Source: Paracyclopina nana
Taxonomy: Eukaryota > Arthropoda > Copepoda > Cyclopoida > Cyclopettidae
Direction of reading: 5' to 3'
NCBI GenBank assembly: GCA_019096065.1
Contig: JAGUCH010000001.1
Span: forward strand, 16,244,001-16,308,000
DNA length: 64,000 bases
Shown: positions 1 through 12,000 of the stretch, one piece after another
Numbering within the stretch: position 1 is the first letter of the stretch
Layout of the letters: each line of letters begins with the position of its first letter
The notes under the pieces: model-generated
The model's database searches: none
The model's input: the letters and a program-made list of their open reading frames with translations, nothing else
What the model was told of the DNA's origin: nothing
Program-made: the position numbers and the translations under genes

Positions 1-49
1 CTGAACAGTTTACAAAGTTAGATTTAAAAATTCTTAAGAACAAACTCAA

Positions 50-177
50 TTAAGTCAAAAATAAATATCGAAAATTGAGACTTAATTGAGAGAAAATTGA
101 CACATTTTATATCTACAGTTAAGTCAAAAATAAATATCAAAAATTGAGACTTAATTGAGAGAAAATTGAGACATTTT
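50..177. repeat. Two-copy tandem repeat, period 69 bp
   Basis: The block beginning TTAAGTCAAAAATAAATATC at 50 recurs at 119 and runs for about 59 bp in each copy with only a few substitutions. The spacing is 69 bp. The sequence is very AT-rich and has no coding potential. Confidence 0.9.
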
Positions 178-302
178 CTTATTTTTTAAATTATTTTAAT
201 ATGATGCAAGCTAAAATTCATATACTATTCCACAGTTAAGACAACAAATGCTCAATGTACTTTAGTCATATTTGCAAATTCTATATTTCACATTGTGATA
301 AC

Positions 303-975
303 AATTTTTGTTTACTTCAAACTCAAGCCAATTGACTGTTGGACATTAGTGCAACTTGTATTTTGTGGCAATTGAGATGGGACAGATTTGCTATTGACAA
401 AAGTGGCAAAGTCCAGATAAAATAGCTACCTACAAAATCGGGAAAATGGGGAATTAGTGGGGAAAAAGTATGCAATTTTTTATACTTGACAGTCGAGCCA
501 ATTGACTGTTGGACATTGGTGCTAATTGTATTTTGTGGCGATTGAGATGGGACAGATTTACTATTGGCAGAAGTGGCAAAGTCCAGATAAAATAGCTACC
601 TACAAAATCGGGAAATTGGGGAATTAGTGGGGAAAAAGTATACCATTTTTGTTTATGTGAAACTCAGGCCAATTGACTATTGGGCATTAGAGCTTAGTGT
701 ATTTCGTTGTGATTGAGAGGGGACAGATTTGCTATTGGCAAAAGTGGCAGAGTCCAGATAAAATAGTTACCTACAGAATCGGGAGAACGGGTAATTAGTG
801 GGGAAAAAGTATACAATTTTTGTTTAGGTCAAACTTGGGCCAATTGACTGTGGGACATTAGAGCTTAGTGTATTTCGTTGTGATTGAGAGGGGACAGATT
901 TGCTATTGGCGAAAGTGGCAGAGTCCAAATAAAATATCTACCTACGAAATCGGGAGAGTGGTGATATAAACTGGA
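303..975. repeat. Satellite-like tandem array, ~170-bp unit, about 4 copies
   Basis: The landmark GCCAATTGACT occurs at 327, 497, 668 and 839, giving unit lengths of 170, 171 and 171 bp. Each unit also carries the blocks GGGACAGATTTGCTATTGGC, AGTCCAGATAAAATAGCTAC and AATTAGTGGGGAAAAAGTAT in the same order. Units 1 and 2 resemble each other, and units 3 and 4 share a different variant (GAGCTTAGTGTATTTCGTTG), so the array consists of two subfamilies. The last unit decays near 975. There is no coding potential. Confidence 0.92.
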
Positions 976-1605
976 ATATTTTTTTAGTCAGACTAATTGG
1001 TAAATCCTAAAAAAATTCACAATTAAGCATGTAAACTAATTGGCATTAATATACATTCCTTTTAAACAATTTTTAGTAAAAATCAAACATATTGATAGGG
1101 ACAAAAAATTATCCCAATTTTGTGTCAATTTAATCTAAAAAATTGTAATTAAACTTACAAAAAATAGTAATATTGATTTTTAGGTTTTTTTTAAAAAAAA
1201 TAACAATGAATGACAGAATTATTAGCTAAAAAATTCATATCAATTCAAAAATTAAAGATTAAAAAAAATTTTTTAAGACTTTGAGTACGTCAATTTGTCG
1301 CCAATTTGAATATTTTAAAATTAAATATCTTGAAGACTAATTATGATAAAGCAAAAAAAATAACATGTGAGTACTCTATGGTTAAAGACGAATTGATGTA
1401 TGTCAAAATAAATCGATTTGGACACAATTGAATTTCCAACTGGAGTTAGCAGGGAAAAACTACGGATCTTTTGTTTAGTGGGGTACAACCTGCTACTAAT
1501 AATTGGTGAGTAGGCAACTGTACATGAAGGTTCTCACTCTCGCTCTTTATGTCCTTGAAACTAGAAATAAAGAAACTATGGTTAGGGAAAATTCATGATA
1601 TTGAT
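976..1605. other. AT-rich non-coding stretch
   Basis: This stretch is extremely AT-rich with poly-A and poly-T runs. I see no open frame, RNA gene or repeat copy in it. The minus-strand AATAAA of the next gene lies just beyond it at 1606-1611. Confidence 0.6.
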
Positions 1606-1681
1606 TTTATTTTTTATCACATATACATATTTTTGTTACATCTTATAAATTGGAATCAAAAATACAAAAAATAGCTTCAGC

Positions 1682-2395
1682 TCAATTCTTGGCATAGTTC
1701 AAAAAGATGTCATCGGAATCCTCATAATCCTCATCATCATTGCCTTCATCTTGATCGTCCAAGTCTCTGCTGGAGGAGCTTGAAAGCTTGGAAAGAACTT
1801 TAGGGTTGATTTTGGGAAATTTGTCTTGGCTAGTTCTGCTCAAGGCTCCAGCACGGCTGACCATATTCTTCTCTTGGACATCCATAGCTGTGTTCAAGTT
1901 GCTCAAGATCAAACCCATTTGTGTTGATGCTTGGACTGCAGCAACCAAGCTAAATTCGGCCTTGGCTTGTAACTCATAGCAAATTGGGCTGGATAAACTG
2001 GAGCATCTGGATCCTGATGGACTGATGGATGAGGTTCCGGAATCAACGCTCAAGGACATGGCCAAATTATTCTTCTCGAGCATCTTCTTAGCTTCCAAAG
2101 CATCTGCAAGCACTTTTTCCGCCTCTTCCAGCTCTTTGCTGATTCTTCCCAATTCTTGGATTCCATCACTGAGGGAGCCATTCAGTGTGAAAGGCTCACC
2201 GTGACAAGTTACCCTCATTTCTCGAAGATTGGCTGTTGTGTCTTTGAGCTGTGCGAGGGTTTCTTCATGACGTTTCCTGTATGCCTTTGAAGTTTTTGGC
2301 GATGCTGAGTGGCACCTCTTCCTTTCCTTCAGGGCCTCAACTTCCCTGAACTTGGTGGTTTTGGTGGCAATCATGGATGTGTTTCTTTCAAGCAT
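1682..2395 (-). CDS. Orphan protein with coiled coil and acidic tail
   Basis: A single-exon gene of 237 codons when started at the first in-frame ATG (2395); the open frame runs 13 codons further upstream but has no ATG there. I do not recognise the family. The N-terminal third is basic. A charged helical segment (residues ~80-112, Glu/Lys/Leu-rich) is likely a short coiled coil. A Ser-rich linker follows, then a segment rich in small residues (~140-175), and finally a Ser run and a very acidic tail ending in DDIFLNYAKN. There is no signal peptide or membrane segment, so it is probably nuclear or cytoplasmic. A TATA box lies 79-86 bp upstream of the ATG (2474-2481) and a minus-strand AATAAA sits about 70 nt past the stop (1606-1611), so the gene looks complete and functional. 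Next to it, in the same orientation, is an ammonium transporter; I see no functional link. Confidence 0.7.
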   Translation of the reverse strand: MLERNTSMIATKTTKFREVEALKERKRCHSASPKTSKAYRKRHEETLAQLKDTTANLREMRVTCHGEPFTLNGSLSDGIQELGRISKELEEAEKVLADALEAKKMLEKNNLAMSLSVDSGTSSISPSGSRCSSLSSPICYELQAKAEFSLVAAVQASTQMGLILSNLNTAMDVQEKNMVSRAGALSRTSQDKFPKINPKVLSKLSSSSSRDLDDQDEGNDDEDYEDSDDIFLNYAKN

Positions 2396-2473
2396 GCTGA
2401 TTGTTTTGTTCGCTATGTCTTTATGGTTAAACAAGAGGAGCAGTTGTGATGAGCTCTCTGGAGATCTACGGTG

Positions 2474-2481
2474 CTTTTATA
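2474..2481 (-). promoter_or_regulatory. TATA box of the orphan coiled-coil gene
   Basis: TATAAAAG on the minus strand. Transcription would start near 2450, which gives a leader of about 55 nt before the ATG at 2395. The upstream frame closes with TAA inside this same region, which supports starting at 2395. Confidence 0.55.
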
Positions 2482-2838
2482 CGATTTTACAGAGCCTCTG
2501 CCTGTAGTATATATATCATATGGAGAAATAATGAGCGCGATGACGCTTGTAGGCGTTTGGTTGCTTACTTTTTAGTACTTTTAACAGAAGTACTTAAGCT
2601 GTACTTAAAAGTTTCATAAGCTCTTTTCATGGACGTGGTTGTTAATGAGTTTATTTGAATCTTTTCCAGCTAATTTTCAACATCAGTCTATTGTGTCTAC
2701 TTTGTTGCTTCCTCTCTTTGACAGTCCTCCAATGGCACCGCTCATCAATCTCCCAAATCTATTGACACTTGTGACAAAGACGCTCTTCTTTTTGAAATGT
2801 TTCTCAATGATATCATCATGACCTATTTCAATATCAAA
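2482..2838. other. Intergenic spacer between orphan gene and Amt1
   Basis: This spacer holds the promoter side of the orphan gene and the 3' flank of Amt1, both on the minus strand. I see no further gene. Confidence 0.5.
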
Positions 2839-5114
2839 TTATAAAGCTGTTCGCTTATCCATCAAAAGTTCACCTTTGTTCTGGCCCTTTGGAGCAATCG
2901 TGGTATCTATTTCATCGTGAAAATGATGCAAAACCGAGACAGCTCTGAAGCAATGAAGACATATTTTAAGATTAAGTCAAACTTCAAATTCTTGCATAAT
3001 CTACCTTGATACTCCAACATTTGGGTGTCGTATGTCATGCTCAAAATAATCAGCTCCAAGCAACTCTTCGTGAGCTAGCATCCTAATGGGAACAATTTTG
3101 TTGATTGCCTAAGAAAGAGGTGGAAATTCAAGAGGTGGACATTCTATCCAGGCATATTTTCAAGATTACATAAAGCATGATGAAAGTGATGCTGCCAGAC
3201 CATGCGCACAGGCAAATCACAGTCCAAGTTTGCACTCCAAGCAAGTAGAAACCTCCCCCATGCAGAAGCCCATCATATTGGCAGTAATTGTCTAAAGTGT
3301 CTTTGGCAGCAAAAATGCCAACTGCAATCACTCCCCAGGCTCCACCAAAGCCGTGTACGCAAGTGGCTCCAACAGCATCATCCACTTTTAGATACACCAG
3401 CAGAGGATCAGTTACATTAGCCAGGAAGGATCCAATTGCTCCAATTATCAAAGCTTCCCAGATCGTGATAATGGCGCAGCTGGCTACGCAATTAGAATTA
3501 TTTGGTATACGGAATATTCCAAATTGAGTCACTATAGTATGCAACGTACCAGTGACTCCAACGAGCGCCCCAAGCACGCCATTGATAGTGGCCAGCACTT
3601 CAACTTTCCCACCTGTATGAATGTAACTCATAACTATGGCCACTAAGCCTCCAGAGAGGCTGGAGGCCATTGTGGTGCATGTGGCTTTTGCGGCGAGCCT
3701 CCACTTATTCCCAGTTACGCCGAAAGTGCTGGAATCAATCTAAATCTGACCTTCAATTATCGTTTTATTTTGGTATACCTGCCAGAGTTGAAGGCTAGCC
3801 ATCCCCACCAGAGCATAAAGAGTCCAACCAGGGCATTGGTTGGACTTCCCATGGGAGGAGCTTCTTTCAGCTCCCAGCGTCCAAGTCTGGGACCGAGCAT
3901 CCAAGCAGCAACAAAAGCTGAGCTGCCACCAACCACGTGGACTGGACCACTTCCAGCTATATCAACGACGCCCAGTTGTTTCAAAAAACCTATTTAACAT
4001 AGCATTAAGGCTGCAGTACGTCCAACAACGTAATATCTGCGTCCTCAAAATAGCCATCTTAATTGGATTAAATTCTGTTGCCTGGGATTTGTTAATTGGC
4101 GTGCTTAACAAAAAGAATTGATCCCCTTTATGAAGATTGGGTAGAATTGTATATAACAGGAGCTTCACATATAACTCTTAATTGCTTTTAAGCGTTGTGC
4201 GTTATTCTAGCATAGCTGCAAACGGTCACACTATCTAAGTACCAAAAATTTGTCTTGATAATCCTAAATGGAGGCAAGTTGGGATTTGTACTGAAAGCTT
4301 GTTGAAAGTTGAGAAATTATCTCGACTTGATGCTAAATGAAGCCATTTTGACATTCAACTTGAAATCGAAAAGCTTGCTTCTTTTATCTTGGTACAACGT
4401 ATATTAGTACATTAGAATACTAAAGCTTACGTATCTAAAATGTGAGCTTTTGAACCAACGTCAGCAAAGTGATCAAGATGAACTCAAAAGAGTACAATTT
4501 GCTTGTAAATTGCTACCATAGTATGAAAGCTCATATAGAAAAGGCTTTTTTACCTTTAGAAAAGAGTGCTATGTACCTGAATTGGACCATACCCAGTGCG
4601 CTGGCAAGCAATACACAATTGTATTCACCAGCGAGAACAGACAGTAAGCATTGAAATTGCACCGTTCTGCCATAGCCCCAGACACTATGGTAGTGGCTGT
4701 GGTAGCAAACGACAGTTGGAACAGAAAAGTGACAAAAGTTGGGCCCATGTCATCTCCTGTAGCATCCACAAACCAATCGCCCAAGGCAAAGTAGGGGCTT
4801 TCGTAATCCTTGCCATAACTAAGGCCGTATCCAAAGGCCCAATAGGTCAGGCCACCTAGGACAACATCCACCACATTTTTCATCATGATGTTCACCTCGT
4901 TTTTGAGGGAGACACAGCCACTTTCCAGCATGCCAAATCCAGTCTGCATGCCGAAAATGATGAAACAAGCTGACATGACCCAAGCTCCATCATCCCAAGC
5001 CCACACATTGTTTGTAGTGGCCGAGTCAAAAGTCTCATTTGCAGTGGCGGCTGGAGCAGTGAAGTTGATGAGTTTGCCATCAGGGGAGACATAACTGGAC
5101 TTGAAGAGAGGCAT
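2839..5114 (-). CDS. Amt: Ammonium transporter (Amt/Mep family), copy 1
   Basis: A polytopic plasma-membrane channel that conducts ammonium/ammonia. Six exons on the minus strand: 5114-4577, 3989-3779, 3728-3550, 3483-3170, 3108-3005 and 2944-2839. They join in phase to give 483 residues. Family hallmarks are clear: MQTGFGMLESG in the first membrane region, FQLSFATT before GAMAER, the ammonium-recruiting Asp in VVDIAGSGPVHVVGG with the first pore His just after it, LGPRLG, WWGWLAFNSG, WEALIIGAIG, and the second pore His in VHGFGGAWG. The C-terminal INKIVPIRM...ELLGADYFEHD is the conserved cytosolic tail that couples subunits of the trimer. ATG 5114 is the first Met; the frame extends six codons upstream without another. 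Introns are 62-587 bp. The third (3549-3484, 66 bp) is needed to restore a conserved helix. Copy 2 lies upstream in the same orientation. Confidence 0.93.
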
Positions 5115-5132
5115 GTTAAGACTATTATGCAC

Positions 5133-5775
5133 AGTGTCTTGTTTTGATCCACTGCTATCAAATATTCACCTGCTTCACAGAAGCCTCAGTGAGGCCGTTG
5201 TATTAATTTTTCATCCCTAAGCCGCCAGAACATTCTTATTGCCGAAAACTTGAATTATTTCCAAGTAAATTGAGTGCTTTATGCCCCCACTCAATTCTTC
5301 TAGGATCTAAAGTATAGCATAGCAATTGGTTTTTGCGGTCTAATTTTATATTTTGTGTATCTTAGATTTTTGGTATCGTAGCGTGACTGCTACGCCCATC
5401 TCGGAATTTTTTGTAGGCTTTTCCTAGACAAAAGCATCTTCCGGAACTTGAGCGTTTTCTCAAGAAGCCAAGATTTCATAAACATGCACTCTCAAAGCTG
5501 CGTGCAAAAGCGGAAAACTGGAAAAACGTACCAACAGACTAATTGCGAATGAAACGGTTTCCTATGGCATTTTTCAGTATCTTGCATTAATAAAGTGCGG
5601 CAAATCACAGCTTTCTATTTAAGCCTAGGTACATGAATGGCGCGAAATCTTGGTAAACACAATGCCAAAAATAAGAAATATTCAAAGCAAGATAATAATC
5701 TTCAGTGAAAAGCTGATGCGCAAAAGCCTTTCACAAAACAAGCAATATTTCACAGAATATAATCTAAGCCGTTCA
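5133..5775. other. Intergenic spacer, Amt1 5' flank
   Basis: Presumably holds the Amt1 promoter. I found no clear TATA box and no coding segment. A short perfect hairpin, GCCTCAGTGAGGC, is present near 5184. Confidence 0.45.
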
Positions 5776-6131
5776 TTATTGTGATGCCATCTGATCTTCC
5801 TCTTCCTCGTACGGAATTTTTTGGCTATTTTTATAGCTCGAATGCAGCCTTATCCCAAAGGCTCCACCTCCTGTCGTTGGTCTCGGGGGATGTGCAATTC
5901 GACTCGCACCTTGCTCATTGACGTAATTTCGCACTTGCAAAGCAGAAATATCTGCTCCAAGTAGAGCACTGAGACTTCTGGAAATTTCCAGATATCTCCC
6001 GTTGACAACGATTTCCAAATGTCGCATCTCTTTTGCCGCTTCCAAATCCAATTTCCCAGTGTCCAAGATTTTTTTCTGAGGTCTGTTGTCGAACCCGTCA
6101 GCAAAGATATTCTCCAAATACATCATATGAC
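5776..6131 (-). CDS. Unassigned coding segment; probable last exon of Amt2, or a small separate gene
   Basis: An open frame of about 118 codons ending at TGA/TAA side 5776. It is hydrophilic, with AAKEMRHLEIVVNGRYLE, a Gly-rich GGGAFGIRL, and an acidic end YEEEEDQMASQ. No family is recognised. It has no ATG at the start of its open frame; the first in-frame Met is at 6126. A good acceptor (CATCTAG) at 6132 leaves two bases, which fits exactly the phase-1 donor at the end of the Amt2 core (6715/6714, G|GTAATG). Joining them gives a 628-residue transporter with a long cytosolic tail. Alternatives are an independent 116-residue protein from ATG 6126, or a different short Amt2 tail using another acceptor near 6166. 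I favour the Amt2 tail but only moderately. Confidence 0.45.
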
Positions 6132-6714
6132 CTAGATGATTGAATGATTTGATGCTGCGTACTCGTCTGCCAATTTCATTCAAATTATGATATTGCTATG
6201 GCCTTTTGACTACGTCAATGCAGCTAATAGCTTGGCATATATGGCAAGCTATGTGAAAACCAAATTTTGGACCTAATTGAGTTTGATCTTGTAGCATCAC
6301 AAAAGGTTGCGTACTCCTTTGGTTAAATCTAGTTTTGAATTCAACAAAGTGCGCAGTTTTCACTCAAGCTAGCCTTTCTAATTGTGTGCTTAGTTAGCTC
6401 TGTTGAGTTGCGTAATTTTTCTGAAAATACCTTCAATCACTGGTTTACTTTTCCTGATTGGATTTCAAGCCAATTAAAGGCGTAACAACCCTCTCAATTT
6501 GGAGGTAATTGCATTATTACCCTAGTAATAACTGCTATTTCCTCCCACGCGAATTTAACCAAAATACAGTTACAACTGATGACTCATTTGTCAATTTGAC
6601 CCCATGCAATTATCCTTACACAACTAATTATATTTAAGAAGAAAATTGGTGCCTCAGTTAGTTTTAGCGGAGTTTTATGTAGGATTTCATTTAGAAAAAA
6701 AGCAATGCCATTAC

Positions 6715-8806
6715 CCAAGTTGTTTCCGGTTGGATCCAATCCTGAGGTTATGTCATCAAAAAAGTGCTGCAAAACTTCCACAGCTTCCTCGATGCCCAGC
6801 CCACCATGCAAAATGTTGTGCTCGGTGTAATCTGCGCCTAATAGCTCATTTACCAATGGGCTACGAATCGGCACAATTTTGCCAATGGCCTGAAAAAAAT
6901 GGAGTTTTGCGGTTGCTCAATAGCTTCCAAATTAGCCAGTTAGTCACCCATAATAAAAGTGCAGTTGTAGCTATAGACCACGTGGCAAATACAATGGCTG
7001 ACACTAATTGCACAAGCAGCAAGTAAAACCCACCTGAAAATTGAATCTGATAAGGGAACACCAGGAAATCCTAAGCTCCACAATTAAGGAGATTTCTTTT
7101 GGTTATATTTGCTGCGTTACCAAACAGCACATTAACCTTTAATAGGGTATATGCCTACATTGCATTGTGTACTGTGACATTTAAATCGAATTTTTTTATG
7201 TCGATGCATATGTGATAGTTTAATACCTCCATAGAGCAATCCATCATATTCCATTGCTTCATTTTCCTTTTTGGCAAATATCCCAAGAGCAATCAGGCCC
7301 CAAACTCCATTGACCCCGTGAACAGCAAAAGATCCACAAGCGTCGTCAAGCTTGCTTCTTTCAAGCAAAAGCATAGTGAAAAAGGTCAAAAAGCCACTTA
7401 TGCAGCCAATTAATAGAGCTTCCCAAGCTTTCACAATATAGCTGGAGCCAGTGATGGCAGCCAGAGATCCAAACACACAAACGCACACGTAGGACACGAT
7501 GATTTTTCCTCCATAGAATACGTAGCAAACAGCCATTCCCACGAGGCCTCCACCAAACGAGGATGACATCGTGGTAACCGTAGATCTTGCTGCGTATGCC
7601 CATTTCTTATTGGTCACGCCAAAAGTGCTGCGCAAAAATAGCCATTTAAATGTAATCGTTAAAAACATTTCATTATTTATAGCCCAGAACTGATACTTGA
7701 TATTTTTAAAATTGATATCTTTTTTAATTGATATAAGATACTACTATGCATAAGTTTTTCTCTCACCTTCCAGAGTTGAAGGCTAGGGCTCCCCACCACA
7801 TCATAAATAATCCTATAAGAGAGTTTTTCGCATTCCCCATTGCAATTCGCTCGTGCTGGTCTCGAAATCCAGTGCGTGGGCCCAGCATGTAGGCTCCAGT
7901 GAGGCCTATTAACAATATGGGAGAGTACGATATGGTTGTTAATTTAAAAGGAAAAATGATCGCTTTATCCTACGCTTTTGTCCTTTACCAAAACCTATTA
8001 GGAAAACTATCACCCTAACCAGGATTCAATTTCTTGATAACGAAGCTATTGTGTGGTACGGTATGCGTTGCTTCACCTGAAAATCCACCAATTAAGTGAA
8101 CGAGGCCAGCTCCAGCCAAATCGCGAGCTCCCAAGTTTTTCAGCCATCCAGACGAGTCCCACATCCAATGAGCGGGCAAGACAAAGATGAAAATGTTGAG
8201 AGAGCTGAAAAGTACCATTGCCTTAAAGTTGGTCCGCTCTGCCATCGATCCACTCGGAATGGTTGTGCAAGTGGATGCCAGTGCGAGCTGATAGAAGAAA
8301 TGCAGAAACTTTTCCCCAGTGTGATACTGATTGACGTCAGGATTGAAGAAGAAGTCACCAACACCATAGACAGACGTCTTGTACAAACTATTATTCCCAT
8401 ACGCTAGGCCATATCCCAAGGCCCAGAATCCAATGCCACCAAGTGCCACATCCAAGACATTCGTCATCAGGATGTTGACCTCGTTTTTCATGTGGCACAT
8501 TCCGGATTCAATCAGGCCAAATCCAGTTTGCATCGTGAAAATCATGAAGGTACTCGACATGATCCAGGACGCGTCGTCGTTCTCAAACTCCAGACCCAGC
8601 TCCACGAAAATGGGCGCCATTGTTGTGGTGTTGTCCACCTGGCTCTCTTCAGTGAACTCGTAAGCTGTGGCATGATAGTAGTCAAGATTGGCAGCATAGT
8701 CAGGAATCTTGAACAGCCTCAAATCTGTGGGGTCCACGCTCAAATACGAAGATACATTGTAGCTGAAGTATTCATCCTGGAGCTGTTCTCCTGAAAGGCT
8801 TTCCAT
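6715..8806 (-). CDS. Ammonium transporter (Amt/Mep family), copy 2 (core exons)
   Basis: A second Amt gene in tandem with copy 1. Exons: 8806-8077, 7905-7767, 7627-7227, 7033-6948 and 6889-6715. The N-terminal extracellular extension is longer than in copy 1 (~80 residues, Asn/Asp-rich). Conserved parts are MQTGFGLIESG, GSMAERTNF, DLAGAGLVHLIGG (recruiting Asp and first pore His), MLGPRTG, LAFNSG|STFGV, WEALLIG, FAVHGVNGVWG (second pore His) and GKIVPIRSP...LLGADYTEH. The Phe that copy 1 has in FQLSFATT is replaced (YQLALAST). Two introns (inside NSG|STFG, phase 2, and before AIGKIV, phase 0) match copy 1 exactly, so the pair arose by duplication; the others differ. If the last donor is not used, the frame reads on to a stop at 6584 (553 aa), but that tail is AT-rich and looks like intron. 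Confidence 0.9.
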
Positions 8807-9061
8807 TTCGAACTGAAGAAAAAGCACCGCGGCTATTATTGTCGACTCAAATCACGCGATGATTTTCCGATATTTGACCGTGATTCGTGATTCATCGCCC
8901 AATCATGAATAATTCGAGCTTTCGCAGATGTCAATTGCGGATGCATAGATAATATAGTATATTTCTAATACTATCAAGGATATAATTTCATTCATGGTAG
9001 GATAGGCACTGATTCATAATAGTAATTGTATTGCCATTAAAAGTAATTTTTTGCGATATGG

Positions 9062-12000
9062 TTATTTCCATGCTTCATCACTGCTGTCCTGTTCAGATTC
9101 GCTAGCATTGGACTCCTCATTGGATGTAGACAGGAGCATGTCGAGCAATTCGCTAGCCAAATTGCCTGTCTTGCTGGAAGCAGCCTTTCTGGCCTTGGTT
9201 GGCCTTCGTCGAGAACTACCACTGGCTCCAGCATTGGGTTTTCCTTCGTTTTTGGCACTTTTCTTCTCGTTGTTCTTCTTCGAAACAGCCTTCTTGCTGT
9301 TAGAAATGTTCGATTTCGGCTGAGGCGATGGAGTTGGAGGCTTTCGTTTGTTCTTTGCTCCCTGCTGATTGGAGGCTGTAGGTGTGCTTGATTTCTTGTC
9401 TTCGGCTTTCTTTATTTTTTCCGCCTTCTTTATGGCTTCTTTACTAATTTGAACTTCAGAGTCGCTATCACTTTCCTCCTCGTCACTCTCTTCTTCTTCA
9501 CTCGCATCCTCGTCCTCGGACTCGGACTCGTCATCAGCCTCAGACTCACTCTCGGGCTTTGCCTTCTTGCCACCAGATTTGCCTTCCATTGCCTTTTTTG
9601 CCGCTTGCTTCACCATTGAAAAAGACGACACGCTTATGGACGTTCCTGGAGGAACATTGGGAGCTGACACTCGTTGCTTCACCGATGAAGTGGGAGAGGC
9701 CATGGGTTTAGAGGTCGAGGCCAGGGGCTGGTCAGTGGCCGCCTTTTCCTTTCTTTCTTCTTTCCCGAGCTCACTTATTCGCCTGGTGGCGATTTGCTGG
9801 GAATCAGAGTCGTCAGAGGACTCTTCATCTTCTAGCCTACGATTAACGTCCTTGATGATGGACGAAATCTCCTCCTTCGAATGGGTGAACAAAAGCTTGC
9901 AGTTTTTCCTCTGAGCTGCCTTTCGAGTTTGTAGGTATTTAACAGCATCGTCAAGGCAATAGTACCGGTCTTCCTTCAAGTCGCAGACCTTTAAGCAAAA
10001 AGAAATTGTAAATTTCCTCCTAAATCCAAGTACGCCTACATTGGATAATATATAAATCATATTGCTTTTAGTAGTTTAAAAATACCGCAAAACAAATCGA
10101 ATGCTTCAACATTGCCGTTGTCGCGGTAGAAATAGTTCTAGCTAAATGGCTAATTTGAGTAGTTTGTGAAAGTACTTACAAAAGATACATAAAGATTTGC
10201 GCTGCACGTCTCGCACTCGTACTCGTCTTCTTCTGGCTGATTTTTGCTGCCACTTCGCAAATCAATGCGCTCGGTAGCTTTCACGCCCAAGTCTGAGATC
10301 ATGGTCCGTTTCACGTACTCGTTGTCCCGGATTTTCTCCAACAGCGGCTTGATCATTTTGAGCGTTTTCTTGGACGATTTGTCAGCTTTGGCTATGCATA
10401 GGAGTAATTTCGGCAACGGGAACAGCATGGGATCTCGACTATCCCTGATATTTTCAAACTCAGTTTCCGCATGTCTCAAGTAATCCCTGGTGGCAAAGTA
10501 TACACTTTCAGATACGGTATACCCGGTACACACGTGGGATGAGTAGGCTTTAGGGAAAACGATGATAAACTGTCCAGCTTCTTGAATCACCCGGCTCACC
10601 GAGACACCATGTTTGACTAGTAAATTGGGCGGCATCTAGAATTACAAAATGTACATATTTCTGTTCACGTGAGCGAGAAACTCGTGTTGGTATCAACCAC
10701 TTACCATAACAGTATCTTGGCCTAGCCAAAGTTTCTTCTTCCGGCAAAAGGTTGGACTTAGCAGCTTCATGGCTGTGTAGAATGCAATGCTGTGCGAGTC
10801 CGGAATCGAGAACCATATCTTGGGCGCTCCAGTATGGTGGTACTCAATCCAGGGAAGGCCATGAGGATCACGGTACCAACAGCCTGTGGTGAAAAGCATG
10901 CCCAAATGTAACGTAGGCACGGTGACTCCCATGACCGGGCCCATGGTACGCAGTATGGACTGGTGATTGTTAGATAGTATCTTGAGATTCCAAGGGTGGC
11001 GTCCACACGAAGAGCCACGCGAGGTGGGAAAGCCATAGCCATCGGATCCCGACCCGGTGTCTATGGAGCCTTGCTGGACTTGGATATGACAGTCACGCTC
11101 TTGCACCAGCCGCCAATACTCTTCTTCAACATCCTGCAAATCTGGCTGGAAATCTGAGCCAGCTGGAGCAGGATTTGTCGCGAATTTGTCCTTGAACACC
11201 ATTGACATCAGGTTACGAGCCACCCTGAAAAAGGCCGACAGCGACGTGCTTTTCCCCTTGAGAACACACTCGTCGTCTTCATCGTCTTCCTCCTCATCTT
11301 CGTCGTCGTCCTCCTCCTCCGAGTTATCGCTGTCCTTGTCAGAATCGTTCTTCGACTTGTTCAGCTTCTCCTTGTTGCGCTCCTCAAACTCCTCATCGAC
11401 CAGCCTGAGCAGCTCCTCTCGCTCCACTTTGGACAGGGTGTCATAAGGCAGCAGAAATTTGCAGTATATGTCATAGAACTTGTTGCTCCTGTCCTGCGTT
11501 CCTTTTGGCACCCTCAGAAACTCGGCAATTTTGCCCCACTTCTTCTTCTGAATGACCTCAGTGAGACCTCCGAGGCTTTGGACAGCATGATACAAAGCCG
11601 GCAAGTCAATCTCAACCCCACTGACCATCGGATGATTGGCTGCATTGATGGTGACGTTTTGCGTGTCCAGGTACTTTTTGATGGCAGCCATCTCCTTCGA
11701 ATTGGGCCCCCAGCGATTCATCAACTTATGAACATACTGGTTATACCCAGTGAACCTCATGTCGTCATCCACATTGCACTCGGGCTTGAAAGATGGCGGA
11801 GGGATGATTTTGCACATTCCAAAGGGCTCAGCCTCTTTCCGTATGGCGGCAATGTACTTCATGGGATCCTTGAATTCGGCCTCCGTGGGCTTGAACACCG
11901 GAGCCTCCACAAGGTGAGCATGTTGTCCCAGCTTGGGAAATTTCTCCATGGCCTCCACTGTGCCGATGCAAGTTTGGTGAGATCTGGATGTGATTGTCGG

